Positions 13,353-26,655 are shown, counted from the first letter of the stretch. The stretch is DNA of 64,000 nucleotides from Neodontobutis hainanensis (GCA_024349245.1 JALDNG010000104.1:783501-847500); one strand, 5' to 3'. Notes: generated by a model not told the origin, from the letters alone. Translations and numbers: made by a program.

Positions 13353-13770
13353 TAAAAAAAAAAACAACTAAAACTATATAGAGGCTATATGAAATAACAT
13401 TCTTATTGTAACATAACATCTTATTGTTTGTTTGTTGTTTTTTTTGTTTTATATACTGTATATAGGCAGAGAGGAACTGCAAGGGAAGGTCTTCAGAGAA
13501 GGAGAAGTAAGAAGTTATTACATGTCATAAATTCAATGTAACATTTACTTCCTTTTTTAATTGATAATTTTATATAGAATTCAGACATCCTGATGCACAA
13601 AACGCCCAGTCCACAGCCTGCTCCTCTCTGCTCTAAGGGAAGCAGATATAAGACCCCACCATTAGGAACAAAATAGAATAAACCTGTAAAACATGTGACA
13701 GTGATGAACCAAAAGGAGCATTGGAAGGAGCTCGTGGGTTGTGATATATACTGTAAATATATACTGTATA
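13353..13770. other. Intronic non-coding DNA
   Basis: Short stretch with T runs and tatatactgtata-type words leading up to the Tc1 remnant. No gene seen. Confidence 0.5.
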
Positions 13771-14608
13771 TACATTCACCTAAAGGATTATTAGGAAAAT
13801 CATACTAATACTATCTAACTAATCTATGTGACACTGATTAAACAAGGTGCTGAGAGCATTCTTTAGAAATGTTGGCCCATATTGATAGGATAGCATCTTG
13901 CAGCTGATGGAGATTTGTGGGATGCACATCCAGGACACGAAGCTCCCGTTCCACCACATCCCAAAGATGCTCTATTGGGTTGAGATCTGGTGACTGTGGG
14001 GGCCATTTTAGTTCAGTGAACTCATTGTCATGTTCAAGAAACCAATTTGAAATGATTGGAGCTTTGTGACATGGTGCATTATCCTGCTGGAAGGAGCCAT
14101 CAGAAGATGGGGACATGGGGACATGGTCAGAAACAATGCTCAGGTAGGTCGTGGCATAAAGAATGTCCAATTAACACTAAGGGGCCTCCATTACACCACC
14201 AACACCAGCCTGCACAGTGGTAACAAAGCATGATGGATCCAAGTTCTCATTCTGTTTACGACAAATTCTGACTCTACCATCTGAATGTCTCAACAGACAT
14301 TCAGACAATCAGACTCATCAGACCAGGCAACATTTTTACAGTCTTCAACTGTCCAGTTTTGGTGAGCTCGTGCAAATTGTAGCATCTTTTTCCTATTTGT
14401 AGTGGAGATGAGTGTTACCCGGTGGGGTCTTCTGCTGTTGTAGCCCATCTGCCTCAAGGTTGTGTGTGTTGTGGCTTCACAAATGCTTTGCTGCATACCT
14501 CGGTTGTAACAAGTGGTTATTTCAGTCAGAGTTGCTCTTCTATCAGTTTGAATCAGTCGGCCCATTCTCCTCTCACCTCTAGCATCCACAAGGCATTTTC
14601 GGCCACAG
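13771..14608 (-). mobile_element. 5'-truncated Tc1-like transposon
   Basis: The 3' terminus is preserved: a TA at 13771-13772, then cattcacctaaaggattatt, a terminal sequence typical of a fish/frog Tc1 family. The transposase remnant runs on the minus strand (13838-14589). The opposite terminus is absent. Recognisable sequence stops near 14608, a few tens of bases from a long TA microsatellite. Confidence 0.8.
13838..14589 (-). pseudogene. Broken Tc1 transposase
   Basis: Two frames carry the protein. The upstream part (14589-14290) begins DARGERRMGRLIQTDRRATL and reaches AWSDESD, which holds the first catalytic aspartate. The downstream part (to 13838) has FQQDNAPCH, with the second aspartate, and PDLNPIEHLWD, with the catalytic glutamate. 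So the whole DDE triad can be seen, but the two parts are in different frames, stops lie between them and part of the central region is missing. The N-terminal paired helix-turn-helix DNA-binding domain is absent. It cannot encode an active enzyme. Confidence 0.85.
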
Positions 14609-14638
14609 GTATATAATATGTATATAATATATATTTTC

Positions 14639-14879
<241 letters not shown>

Positions 14880-15178
14880 TACAACGACTACTGTAGTTGT
14901 GACCGCGTATGTGTAACAGCTACTGCTGTTTAGTTGTAACGACTACTGTAATTAGAATCTGCTTGTTTGTTGTTTGTTTGTACATTGTAATACTGTATTT
15001 AATTTTCCTGAAGATCATTTGCGCTGAAATACGGCTGGATTGCTGTGGTCTGCAACCTTTGTGCGTCTATCTATGTATAAATGTAATATGTTGCATTGTT
15101 AACTTAACACCCTACAATTTCTTTGCATTGTACTTGTACATGTGTAATGACAATAAAGTAACCATTCAGAAGTAGTCA
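14880..15178 (+). mobile_element. Probable LINE 3' UTR fragment
   Basis: The sequence ends ttgtacatgtgtaatgacaa followed by taaagtaaccatt, the tail form of several fish LINE families (short T-rich 3' UTR, then caatgacaataaag). No coding remnant is readable upstream, so clade and full extent are unknown. Confidence 0.38.
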
Positions 15179-16395
15179 CCTGCTATGGCATGAACATCGT
15201 CATATGGTAGAGCTGTTGTGTTATTTGAAAAATGATCAATGGACACACTGTACCACCTATGTAGCGTTTGTTAGCATCAATATTTTTTCTGTTATGCTGC
15301 CTTAAAAGTGGGTCAACAGTTCCATTGTTACTCTAACTATGCATTTTGGACGCTTTAACACTAATCACCGAACCCTGGACTCAAGTTGTGTACAACTATG
15401 TGTTTCTCGGTAGGCATACACATACCAATAATAATGCTAAACAAATATGTATACTTCTACACCCTGCTGTGTGGTGCATGATTGGACTTTAAGGTGGTTT
15501 TGTTATCATCCATTTTTCTCCAAAATGCTGAGTGCATTTTTGTAGTTTGTCCAGCATTGTTATCACAGAATGTGCCAGAGGATAAGAAAGGCAGGTAAGA
15601 GTTCCACATGGAAAATTCTGATATGAAAAAGTCTGCCTCCCCCGCCTCCCGCCTATCACCTCAGAATCTCTCCCAGACAGAGCACATCACCTCTTTGGCC
15701 TTCACTATATTTCTTTGTTTTGTTATTTTCATTTCAGTGTGTTTATGGTCTGCTAGTGGTATTCAGTGGGCTCCGTCTAGAAACACACCGTTTCTGTCAT
15801 GCCTTTAACTTTTCCCAAGCGCCTGATAAAAGAAGGTGAATTGAGGATGTTGCAGTGGCAAGGACAAGTGTCACTATCAAGAGCACAAGATCCAGGTCTA
15901 CAATGAATCAAATTGAACAGCATGAAGATCCAAAATGTAATTAAGAATGAGCGGCAATTTTACAGTAATTCATGTTAGAGTAACCTACAGATAAAACTAA
16001 CCTTCCTTAGATGTTTCCCCTTAAGGCTGACATTGAATACATTTTTAAAAAGTCTGTCACATGATTTACTAAAATTAAAATTGAACAAGTAACTCAAATA
16101 CGTTAGTAACATACAGTCTCGTAAGTTGCCAAGCTAACTATGGTCCACTAACATGTTAATTGGTTTGCTAGCAGCAACAACAGCTTAACAGAAGATATTA
16201 AGCTTTGATGACACTTTATTTTACAATACACTTGATACATTGCATCTAGCCTACTTATAAACATAAATCTATAAAAATACAGAGGGCAAAGTTGTTTCCT
16301 TATAATATAAGATAAAAGGAATACATTTGGCACATTTAAATAGACATGTCTTTTCTTGAATAGGTTTTTTTATACACATATACAGTAGATGTATA
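15179..16395. other. Intronic non-coding DNA
   Basis: No gene, RNA or named repeat seen. Confidence 0.5.
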
Positions 16396-16799
16396 GATGT
16401 GCTCATAAATATACATGCCCTGGTAGAATCTGGGTTTTGTTTTGTTTCTGGACATTTTTCAGAGAATATGAATGATAACACAAAAACTTTTTTTACTCAT
16501 AGCTAATGTTTGGGTGAAGGCATTTATTGTCAAACAACTGTGTTTAATCTTTGTAAATCTTAATGACAACAGAAAGTATCCAAATGACCCTGATCAAAAA
16601 CACCCTGGTGATTCTGGCCTGATAACTTACACACAAACAGGTCTGAATGTCTACTAAAGGTAACCATCCTCTCCTGTGATCTGTTTGTTTGTAATCAGTG
16701 TGTGTGTAAAAGGTCAGTGAGTTTCTGGGCTCCTGACAGATCCTTGCATCTTTCATCCAGTGCTGCACTGATGGTTCTGTATTCTGAGTCATGGGAAAA
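16396..16799 (+). mobile_element. 5' fragment of a Tc1-like transposon
   Basis: The left terminus (gctcataaatatacatgccc from 16401) is the inverted counterpart of the right terminus of the copy at 26713-28015. It is followed by a long subterminal inverted repeat (ttattgtcaaacaactgtgt) and the 5' leader. From about 16650 it aligns with 26713 onward, through gtcatgggaaaa, the transposase start codon. Homology then stops at about codon 3, and the rest of the element is missing. Confidence 0.82.
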
Positions 16800-19700
16800 T
16801 ACTTAATCTTGTAGCTTATTACTAAAACCTTAAACTGTAAGCACAAAAAAAACGAAAAAAAAAAGAAGATAGAAAATAGACTGAACACTGATCACTAGCT
16901 ACCTGTTTACCCACCACATTTATTTTCAGATTTCCCTTTAAATATTTCCTTCTAGAATCAGGTCTGCAGCCATGTTATCTTATTCTTTCACACACTCTGC
17001 CCCTCAGTGAAACTAGCCCAACATGTATAACCCTCCTCTCTTCTCCCAGAGACTGCAGACAGTTTCCTGATATGTGCTGCATCTATTAATTCAAAGGTCT
17101 AAAGAACAGGTATTAAAAAAAGGGTTTTGGTTGAAGATGAAGATTTTCAAACCATAAAGAAATCAGTTTAATATTGAGTGTGTTTTTATTGGCTTCAGTT
17201 ACCAGTTGTTTTAATGCACATGCACTGTGCTATGCTTTTATACTCTGTTTACATAATGGTCTGGCTATCATCAGTATTTTCCAAATTATCTACAGTAGTA
17301 TCTACAGTAAGAACATAAAAATATTTTTTTTCATTATTATTACCAGGTACATAAAAAAGCTAACTAACATAAACTTTCTGTTTAAGAGCAATGACTAGAC
17401 CAGTGGACCATACTGTATGTCGACAACAACAGACACTCGGACGCTAACAAATTCAGCATCTCAACCAATTCCGAGAGAACTGCTCTCTGTTAATGTGCCA
17501 TTTAAATGCAAAGAGTCATTCTGCCATTTCTAGTTAGCTTTTCAACTGGATCATCAAAGCCCGCAGTGTTGAGCCGAAACCCGGCAGAGCAACGGACACA
17601 CACACGAGGACAGGGGCTGGAGTAGGCAGTTTTGAAGTTTTCCCCTTAGCAAATGATCGATGTCCAAACATTTAAGGCAAGTTTGACAGAAGTAGGCTCC
17701 GTGGCATTAGCTCACTTTGCGGAGCTGGGTGCACCTTAGGCCACTGCTAAAAATACATTTAAAATTCAGGAATCATTTGTTTGGGAGCTGTCTTTAAGGA
17801 TGCCTTTCAAGGGGGGAGCTATTTGATATTTGCATTCGCTGTATACAAAATGGCTGGCTAAAATGTGCTATTTGTAATGTTGACATGCTAAAAGAGCAAT
17901 AAATGTCAGCAGGGGGCGTGCACAAAACAGAATGTGCAGCAACTAATGGCTCAGTAGAAGAATTGCCCACCGTCACTCAGTGTTCAAAATGTTCCAAGTA
18001 AATGTAGCAGTTTCTGTGCATAAAACAAATTTCTGATTTGCTGGAGCTAATGTCATAGTATATGAGTAATGAGATTGTGGTGGTATGATTTTATTGATAT
18101 CACTACACACGTTTTACACAATAATAATATTGTGTCAGCAATACATTTGAAATATATTATGCAGCCCTAAAATTAAGAAAACCAAATATTGGCTTCATCA
18201 TAAGATTATGCATTAATATTGCTAACATACAATTCTGGCATCTTCCAAGACAAATTCCTCCTGCATATTTTTAAAGTACTCATCAGCCAAAAATGTAAAT
18301 CTTCAAAGTGCTGGAAAATGTAACCCCCTCCTGTGGCATTTTCTTCCATTCCAGAATATTAGCTTTGCCGTCCATACACAGGCTTTGCTAATAGCCATTA
18401 TTGATTCTTACGTAATTATAGAGATAGTGCCAAAGACTGAAATTACACCACACAATAGAGAAACTGGAGGCATAAAGTATTTTTATCCAATATAACTTTT
18501 TTTGATCCAAATCCGGATAAGCCTGTCAGATACTAACAGTTCTCAAAGGATCCCCGTTATCGACCCAAGAGTTAATCCATTTTTGGAGGCGATCTCTGTG
18601 GGTTCAGTTTAATTTCACTTCAATAAAATCTCATAGCATCTAAATTTTGTCCAAAACCCTGTTCAATTTGACAGTAGGAAGCGCTCGATTTTCTTTGTGT
18701 GCTTTCCCGTACAGCCTCAGACACACTGCCTTAACCGTCTCACATGCTGCATTTCAATTGTGACAGGCAAGCTAAGGGATCCAGAAAAACAACACCATGA
18801 AAAAAAAAAAACTGCAAAGCTGAAGGGCGTAACATGTTCCTTTTTAGCTGCAATGTTTCATGTCATTGGTATTCTACTGGCTGGTGGGCCCAAATCAATA
18901 ATATCGAGCTGCTGGTGCCCAATAAACTAAGTTGTTGTCTCAATTGCAGTCTCTTTAGCATCACTGCAAGATTTTAAAGCCCTTGGAAATTTTGAGCTAA
19001 AAAGTATATTTGCAATGTTATGCACAGGTTGTTCAGGAAGTGTCTGAAGGAGAATACTCTTTGTGAGCGGCAGGATACCCCTCAGAACTTGACAGACGTA
19101 GCTCGCTGGGAAGTTAGCAGATCAACCTGACAGACAATTTGGACTCTGAAAAAGACATTTGCACTTAGAGCATGTCAGAAAATCAATTGCACTGACGCAA
19201 ACATTTCCTAATAAAACTTACACAATTGGAAAGATAATAACCATGTGTATTTAGATCCATAGTCCATTTTAGGGGTCAGTTTATTACTAAGTTCAAATGT
19301 GTGATTTTACTGTGGACACTGCATTGACAACTTAATATTTCCAGGAGCTACGTAAGGTGGAAAAGAAGAAGAAAGGGAGCAGGAAAAGGTTAGACCTTTC
19401 TGGTGGGATGGCATTGTATTGTAACATGTAGATGTGTTTCCAAAAACTAGATTAAAAGTTGTAATTGTGTAGAGGTATAGTCATATACTAATGCATGCCA
19501 CAGTTTTTGTAAGAAGCTGTGTCTAGTGTATTCCCAGCTTTCTGAGATTTGAATTTAAAGAGCTGCACCAGTTTTCCTAATTTTCTCTATTTAATGCCAC
19601 ATGTTAATGATCTGTTTGTGTTTAATACAAAGTCAACAGAAATTGTATGCTTCAATGTATTATCTATAGCAAAGAACATATTTGGAAAATAAATAAAAGA

Positions 19701-20188
19701 CTAAACATTCTCTGTCAATTGGAGTTAGATTTTCGGAATTGAAAAATAAAATTTTAATAAATGGACGTAAGTTAAACTACTTCTGGATGCAAGTGGAAAG
19801 ACATACAACCAATCAGAATTCAGGGGGCAAGATACAAAAAGACAAAGCAATGCATAAAGCAAAGTAGGTCTGGCTTTGCTAGGAAAAAAAAAAAGTATTT
19901 TCTGTCGAGTGGGTATTCTCTGTTGTTTAATGAACAACCCGCTGTACTTCGCTGTGGAACTATAAAGCCAAGGGTTGTAGTGCGGTAATTGTAATGTATC
20001 AGTCCTTTCAACAACAACTCAACCGGAGACAATATAGTAGCTAACATACCAGACCCTTGATGCTAATGTCTATGTGGACCACCTGATGACATTAAAAACA
20101 AGATTTCTTTATGTTCTGGGATCCAATAATGGACCACAGTCTGTTCATTGGGTTTCTTGGAATTATGTGTTAGTGCTTGGTTATTAAA
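16800..20188. other. Intronic non-coding DNA
   Basis: Mostly unremarkable. Block 17400-17980 is less AT-rich and repeat-poor and may be conserved non-coding DNA. About 18035-18175 ends tatgcagccctaa, resembling the reversed ends of a family of fish hAT relics, but is too decayed to delimit. Confidence 0.45.
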
Positions 20189-20189
20189 A

Positions 20190-20225
<36 letters not shown>
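20189..20225. repeat. ATT trinucleotide microsatellite
   Basis: About twelve ATT units without interruption. Confidence 0.95.
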
Positions 20226-20227
<2 letters not shown>

Positions 20228-21180
20228 TTTTATTGTTTTTTGTGCTATGAGCAGTATTTAAATTTCTACGTAAAGAAGCAGGCTTATATTAGAAATTAAG
20301 TTCTGCAATGTTGTTAACAAAAAAAAATGTAATGTTTTTTATTAAATGTATTAATACTAATTCCAATGGTGAAGCTAAGTCCAAGCTGGAGGCACTCTGT
20401 TCTGGTTTCACTTCAACTGATAATTAGCTTGTGGTATTTAAAGTCTCTGTAGGCTGAGGTTTACAAGAGACTTACCAAATCGTGTCATGTTTGACCTTTA
20501 TAAAGCTGCGTTATCGTTACAGAGATATGATAAAACACGAGGGCTGTGCTAACCCTTCAGAACTACATCACAGAAGGATATTTTTAAGTTGCTCATTAAT
20601 GCATAGGCAGAAACAATAATTAAAACTTTCTGTGGCATAAGACTTTTTCCATTGTTGTAATTAGTGGCACTTTTTTCCATAGGCTACACTACAATTTTGT
20701 GAAGCGTTAAAACTGTACCACATTGAAGTCTGCAGATCTTAAATATAAAAGCTAGTCTTTCATAGAGGACCATTATTAATGTTAAATATACACCAACCAT
20801 ACAATCTAAAAGTCTGGTTTGTTTGGAGAGGTAAGTGAAGTCTGGTTTGGACCAAACAAGTAAACTCTGGCCCGCCAAAAAATATACTCATGGGTCCATG
20901 GGCTTCAAAGTCAACATTGGTGCATTTCAATTAAGATGAGTGAACAAGACTATGATTTTGAATTTATGAGCAGAGAAATGCTGTGCTTTGATTTATCACT
21001 ACTGATTTTCAAAATTCTGCTCCATGACCAATACACAAACAAGGTTCTCCTTCTAGCAAGTGTAACTGTGATATTTAGTAGGTTTGTTTCATTTGACATA
21101 GCACAGTGTGAAAATGGACCAGATCAATGAAAACAACATCAGCTGTTTCCCCAATGAATCATGGTCTACCAGACTATTCT
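20226..21180. other. Intronic non-coding DNA
   Basis: AT-rich. Nothing recognised. Confidence 0.5.
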
Positions 21181-21400
21181 TTTTCTTCCGCTCAGTCCCG
21201 TTAGGGGTTGTGAGTGACTAAAGCCAAACCCGGCACACCGGGTACACCCTGGACAATGACCAGTTAGTCGCAGGGCTGACACTTAGAGACAGACACTGAC
21301 AACCATTCACGCTCACTCAGTTCAGCTCATTCACGCTCATTCAGTTGCCAATTGACCTGCAAATGGATGTCCTTGGGCAGTGGGAGAAGCCCATCTTTTA
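21181..21400 (-). repeat. Partial SINE-like repeat
   Basis: Shows the family order cagtcccgttaggggttgtg, accctggacaatgaccagtt, agtcgcagggctgac and cttagagacagacactgac, then decays after gggcagtgggag. A 16-19-bp segment around cattcacgctca is duplicated internally (about 21307-21343). Confidence 0.7.
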
Positions 21401-21779
21401 TGTGTGAAAACGACCTAGACTTTAAATAACTTTAGTTCATGACAAATCTTTAAGTCAAATTGCTTAAAATCCAATGCATGTTTCAAACCTTAAGCTGCAG
21501 CAAACACTTAAAAGTGATGAAGATTCAATTGATGCAATTAGCCAATAGTGACAGCTCTTGCGAGACGGCAACAGGAAATAATCTTGATTAAATGAACAGT
21601 TACAGCTTGTTTGAATCCATGCATTTTCATATAATGTACTCTTCTGAATATCTTTATACCCTATTCTGAACACGTCCAAATGGTTAGACTTAATGTTGGG
21701 AGTCATAAACCTTGTACAGAAGTCCAAACAGGCCAAAAAAAAATGGCTGATGCAAAAGCCTTAAGACTTATGCTAATGT
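21401..21779. other. Intronic non-coding DNA
   Basis: Nothing recognised. Confidence 0.5.
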
Positions 21780-22480
21780 TGTAAGTGCCACAAGTCCCCA
21801 GCAGAGACTCTAGTTATGCATGAGCCCCATAAGCGGGACACACTGTGATAAGGGGGATCTCACACAGCCATGTATCAAATGTTCATCTCTTATCTTGCAG
21901 CATCTGAGGAGACCATCCGAGTCATCCAAGCATGTGCTCATCTCGCCTGAAATCGACCTTCCCTAATAGATGAAAAGAAGATAAAAGCGGCCTTTGTGGC
22001 ACTGCTGGCCTCTGAGGAACACCGGAAAGTGTAATCAGCAATGACCCATGTTAGAATCCACCACTTCTGGGGAGTTTGTGAACATGTTCGGCTTTACCCC
22101 TGGGGAGCACTGCCTGGAACAGCAGAACAAATAATTGATATCTGCAAATGAATTATGAGATCCCGGATGAAGCCAGTAGTTTAGAACCAGTCCTATTCAC
22201 ACTTGCTTGCACAGCATTTCCAGAGAAACCAGTCCACTTTAAATAAGCATGTATGTAAACTGTCAGTGGAGATTGCAAACAGGCCACCTGTGTAGACATA
22301 TGACAAACTTAAATAGAATCGCAGCATGAGGCCAGCTGGGATATAGAAAGAAAGTGATGGAACAGGCTTCCGAGGTGGCAAGATTGTTTGGCATAAATCA
22401 GTGCGGAAACCTGGTGAGCACGCAGACATCGGCTCGAAGTCCATTTCAACATCTATTAACATTCAGCGAGGGTGGAATAA
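21780..22480. promoter_or_regulatory. Candidate conserved non-coding element
   Basis: A 700-bp repeat-free block, markedly less AT-rich than its surroundings, with no frame that survives and no convincing splice-site pair. One acceptor-like stretch (tcttatcttgcag at about 21890) is followed by stops in useful frames. Function is inferred from composition only. Confidence 0.25.
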
Positions 22481-25074
22481 AGCATGTTCATACAGTGCTC
22501 AGGGCAAGGCGGTAATTCACTAAAGACTGATTTGGCTGTGGGTCAGCAGTGTGCATGGGAAATTATTATTCGTCAGCTTCCTTTTATTTGTCAAGGGGAT
22601 GTTATATTTGTTGCATCATGTTACAAATTTATCACTTTTACTCAGAGGCTGCTAAAGCAACTTCCTTCCTCTTTTTGAAGAATATATTAGATATACAGTA
22701 ATAATAAGCACAAACAGAGTAAAGGCTTTACTCTTTATTATAAATGAAAAGAGTCAGGAATATATTAACACACAGCTTTATTGGTCACTTAAGGGCAAAA
22801 CAACAAGCTGAATAAACACAGCTAAAGTTAATTCCTGTATTAAGCTAATAAGGCAAACTTATTAACAAACAGTTGCCCTGCAGACCCTGCATTAGCATGA
22901 ATTAAACTCATTTAACTCAGTTAAATTTAGCTCACTTATCTGCAATTATTTAAAAGAGTTCTGAAGCAAACAGCTACAACACAGGGGCAAACAAAATATT
23001 CCAAAATAATTTCCAAAAACCCATGACCAGACCAGGACTAGTCCAGGAATAAACCAGCTCTTAACTCAGGACTGCCCCAATTAACTGGCCCTAGTGTGAG
23101 TGTTCCCTAAAACCCCAACTAGAGGTTTAGATGATGAACTAATACTTGAACCAAAACAAAAGACTAAACCAGGACCGAAGCCATTAGCTCTATTATGAAC
23201 ACCAAGGCATTTAGAGTTAATGCCACATTTACTAAAACACAATGAAGCCAGACATTTTCTAGTTTGTCCTGAAGGACAACATAACCAATGTTGCATTCAA
23301 TTAGCCATTACCTCTCGCTTTCATTGCACTTGTCCGTCGCTAAGTAGACTTCACTGAGGTTTACTGAAGAAAGTATTATGAAAGTTCATAGTAAATAAAC
23401 ATTGTTCAACTGTTCCAAAAAAGGAGTCTGAAGTTAATTTGTTGTATTTTAGGCAAACATTTTTTAATTTCTCCCTTGCTTTACTTATTTTTATTTGGGT
23501 CGATCCCATTCAACCATACAATTATCTTGTTTGGAAGAACAAGTCAAATTTAAGTTTATTTTGTATACCCCTGGTAATTGACAGAAAGCTTCACAAGCAA
23601 TTTGTTAGAGTCAGTTTGCAGTAAATTTATTTTCATCAAACAAGTATTTCATTTGCAGCATTCTCACAGCTTCTATAAAGAAGCTTTGGCAAAACTTCAC
23701 ATAAAAGCTGCAGTAGACTGTGGGTTACAATCTGAGTTTGGTTCAAAGGAGGACTGTTTGTAGCCCTATTTGTGGAGAAAGTCCTAACTATCTTTTTCAG
23801 CCACATGGCGTGCATATTTATACATATTGTTGGAAGAATAATGCCAGCTGGAGAAACATACTATTCAGCAAAAAAAAAACACCACGTTATGTATTCTACC
23901 CAAGATTGTTTTATTTAAGGAAAGGTAGCTCATGTTTAGTGTAGGAACAGCTGTTGCCTTGGTATGAATCTGGTACATAAATATAATATATCTAATAACA
24001 TAAACTCTGCAGGGGTCAGGCTTTAGATGCACAAAGGTACTGTGCACTTGTTTGTGGTTTGTAGTTGTAGAGATGACCTGTTATCTTTACTAGAGTCCTG
24101 CCAGTGCAGTCTGAAAAACAAGAAGTTAGCTCAACTAGGACTTTACATTTCCTATTCTAGTGACACAGGGCCTTATACACTCATTGTAAAAAATATCATA
24201 TTTTGTGCAATAGCATTCCAGTGAAAATTTGCACTGAAGCTTAACATGTAAAAATATGTACAATGTGTGATTTCAGTGACCAAAATGTAGTATTTAAGTG
24301 GAGATAAATGCATCTGATGAGATAATAGATGAGTAAACTAGAGCCACCAATGGATGCAGCGGCACTTCTTTTATGAGTCCATCCAAAGTCCCTGATCAAA
24401 AGAAATGGCAAACTGTTGCAAAGGATTGTTTTTTGTTTGTCAATAAAATAAAATGGAACACATTTAAAGGCAGACAGCTTCTTAACTGTAGCCTCTACTA
24501 TATCTTTATACAGTCAGACTTTGCACACTTTAAAAATCTAATTTCTCCTGTGGCACAGAGAATGCTGAAAACACATTTTTATACATTTTTACTTTGTTGT
24601 TTTGGCTGCAACAACTTATGTGTTGGCTTCATAGCTGATTGGCGCATAAATACCTTAGCTGAATGCCCCCAGCACAACAGTCTTTTGGAGTAAGAATACT
24701 AAGGATAAAAGATAGCTTCCTAAATAATAACTGTTTTACTGTGAGATAATATGTAACACTGTCTTTTAGGTTTGGCTTTGTTTGGAGTTTAAAATACCTT
24801 CTCTATAACGCTCTGCATCACAAAATTCTGATGCAGGGTTACTTCTTGTGCTCCAGACTGAAGTCATGTCGACCAGAATCTAACAGAGGTAATGGGTTGT
24901 CCACAAGCACCTCATACAGAACCTTTTAATTAGGATAAATCTTTATAAAACAGTATATAAACTCTTTCTTCTGTGAATTAACAGACACAGATTCCACACA
25001 AAAGTTTCCCCTGCTCTCTGTGAAGACTGTTCGAAAGGTCAACAGCCGTTATAATAGTTGAGATTAAACCCTAC
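22481..25074. other. Intron directly downstream of the exon (non-coding)
   Basis: Begins, in gene orientation, at the gtaggg donor at 25074. I searched for the rest of the MAM domain (the next exon should encode its NDTHC-type core) and did not see it, so intron 2 continues past the left edge of the window. Confidence 0.55.
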
Positions 25075-25203
25075 CTCGCAGCAGATCCGGGGTTGGATGT
25101 GGCCAGTTGTACGTCCTGATCAGTTGCCAGTCAAAATCGTCCTCTTGGCCTTGACGGTACTCGCATAGGCCCGGGTCTGAGTCTTCATCAAACGTGCAGC
25201 CAG
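25075..25203 (-). CDS. ptpru: Internal exon: N-terminal part of a MAM domain, type IIB receptor tyrosine phosphatase (PTPRU-like)
   Basis: Read on the minus strand, this 129-bp exon follows a strong pyrimidine tract and a ctgtag acceptor, and ends at a gtaggg donor. It stays open in one frame: 2 bases, 42 codons, then 1 base, so it is phase 1 at both ends. The peptide starts GCTFDEDSDPGLCEY and continues DDFDWQLIRTYNW, ending LLRG. The opening Cys, the second Cys and the DDF-W core are typical of the start of a MAM domain. From family knowledge, exon 2 of PTPRK/M/T/U starts at this Cys and ends at the Gly before the S-(Y/F) strand, as here. The SDP insertion, CEY and Q-Q-DDF spacing fit PTPRU better than PTPRK, PTPRM or PTPRT. 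The protein would be a single-pass membrane phosphatase, with the MAM domain mediating homophilic adhesion outside the cell. No other exon of the gene is visible. The paralogue assignment is an inference. Confidence 0.72.
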
Positions 25204-25989
25204 CTACAGAAAGAAGAGAAAATTATTTTTTTATCTACTGAACAAGCTTTAAAAAAAACACCAGAGAAATTATTGCTGCTTGAATCACCACCGGCAAACT
25301 GTAAATGCTGTAACACATTAAGTCCTAGAGAACGTGTGCAGCTATAAACTAAATTACAGTTAATGGTTGACGCTAGGTGGTCAGCATAGATGGACTGTCA
25401 CATCTATTGCCGCAGAAATCCATCGCAATTTTCTGCAATTAGCCTGTGGTGTGGAAATGACACATGGCCACAGGTCACTTAATAATAGTGGGGAGTGCCG
25501 GCTGAACAGTGGTGGGGGTCTTTCAGCTGATGGAGGACAACGCCAGTCAGTGAAGGTGACCCCAACCAGTCTGCAATGGAACCGTCACACTCGCTATTGG
25601 GACGTTATTGCTCAAAACACAGGCTTTTACACCTGCCAGTAAGCCCAGCTGTCAAATCAGGGAAGGAATAAAATTGCTGTGCCATTGCAAACAACTGCAC
25701 TTTGGAATAGATTAAAAAAAAATAAAAAGAATTCCTGTGGCTGCTTTCATCTACACCACACTTTTATAGTTTTATTTTGTTTTTGCCTTTATTCCTTCTG
25801 TGTAACGTTTTATAGCATATCCATATCAATAATAGTTCTCTAAACATTTTAAAATGAAAGCAACATCTATTCACATTAAATGCAGAACTTTGCTTTAGAT
25901 AGCTATAGTAAGAAAAAGACACAGTATAAAAACAAACAAACTATGCAACAAAGGGAATGGTCTGGCCAGCAACCCTAATTTTTCTTCTA
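25204..25989. other. Intron directly upstream of the exon (non-coding)
   Basis: In gene orientation it ends with a pyrimidine-rich run and ctgtag. Block 25370-25640 is relatively GC-rich and free of repeats, so may be conserved, but it has no splice-framed open reading. Confidence 0.5.
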
Positions 25990-26185
25990 TTTATTTTATT
26001 TTTTATTATCCATTTATTAGGACAGTTTTCAGCAACCACCAGGGTGCACCCAGTATGTTTTTGATTTTAGAGGGAGAAACTAGAGTACCCAGAGGAAACC
26101 CACCCAAGCACAGGGAGAACATGCAAACTCCACTCTGAAAGAACACGTCTGGAAGTGGAACTCTGGACCTTCTTACTAGTTGTAT
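25990..26185 (-). repeat. Decayed SINE-like repeat (head half)
   Basis: Keeps ctagagtacccagagg, cagggagaacatgcaaactc, then cactctgaaagaacacg and ggaccttcttac, the head-proximal half of the family on the minus strand. The central and tail parts are lost. Confidence 0.6.
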
Positions 26186-26559
26186 AAAGCCTATTTTACA
26201 GCACTTGAACTTGAATGGGTAGAGCTGGTTATGCTAATATGTACACTGCATCAAGGCAAGATCCTTATAACTTGTAATGGGTCTGAGAAGAGTCATAGAA
26301 CCAATAGTGACTATTTTTGTAATAAAGTTAGGATCGCAAAAGGTAGCAATAGTTAATAGTTTGTCATGCTAACAGTATTGTAATCTTGTAAAGTACTCTT
26401 GGTGATACATTACATATTGTAGAGTGGTTTAGAAAGCTGATTGTTGTGTAGACAATTTTACTATTTACGGAAAAGTAACTCAAAGTTCAGATCCCAGTTT
26501 GTGCAACAGCCAAAAGTTTGTAATGGTAACAGCCATTAAAGTACCATTGATGCATTTTA
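26186..26559. other. Intronic non-coding DNA
   Basis: No gene seen. It may be the body of the retroposon whose tail follows. Confidence 0.4.
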
Positions 26560-26655
26560 AAGGGAAGAGCGTGTGGCCAAGACAAGTATATTCAAATACG
26601 CTTTGAGTGCATACTATGTGAAAAAGCGCTATATAAATTGAAAAAAATTAAATAA
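26560..26655 (+). repeat. 3' tail of an interspersed retroposon
   Basis: Contains cgctttgagtg, then aaaaagcgctatataaattg and an A-rich run with aaataaaaat. The pair 'gctttgag' and 'aagcgctatataaat' before an A-rich tail recurs at the ends of several fish retroposons. Family and 5' limit unknown. Confidence 0.42.

Noticed and set aside
21880..21960. Possible plus-strand exon after a tcttatcttgcag acceptor-like site
   Set aside because: No open frame with a matching donor and no recognisable peptide.
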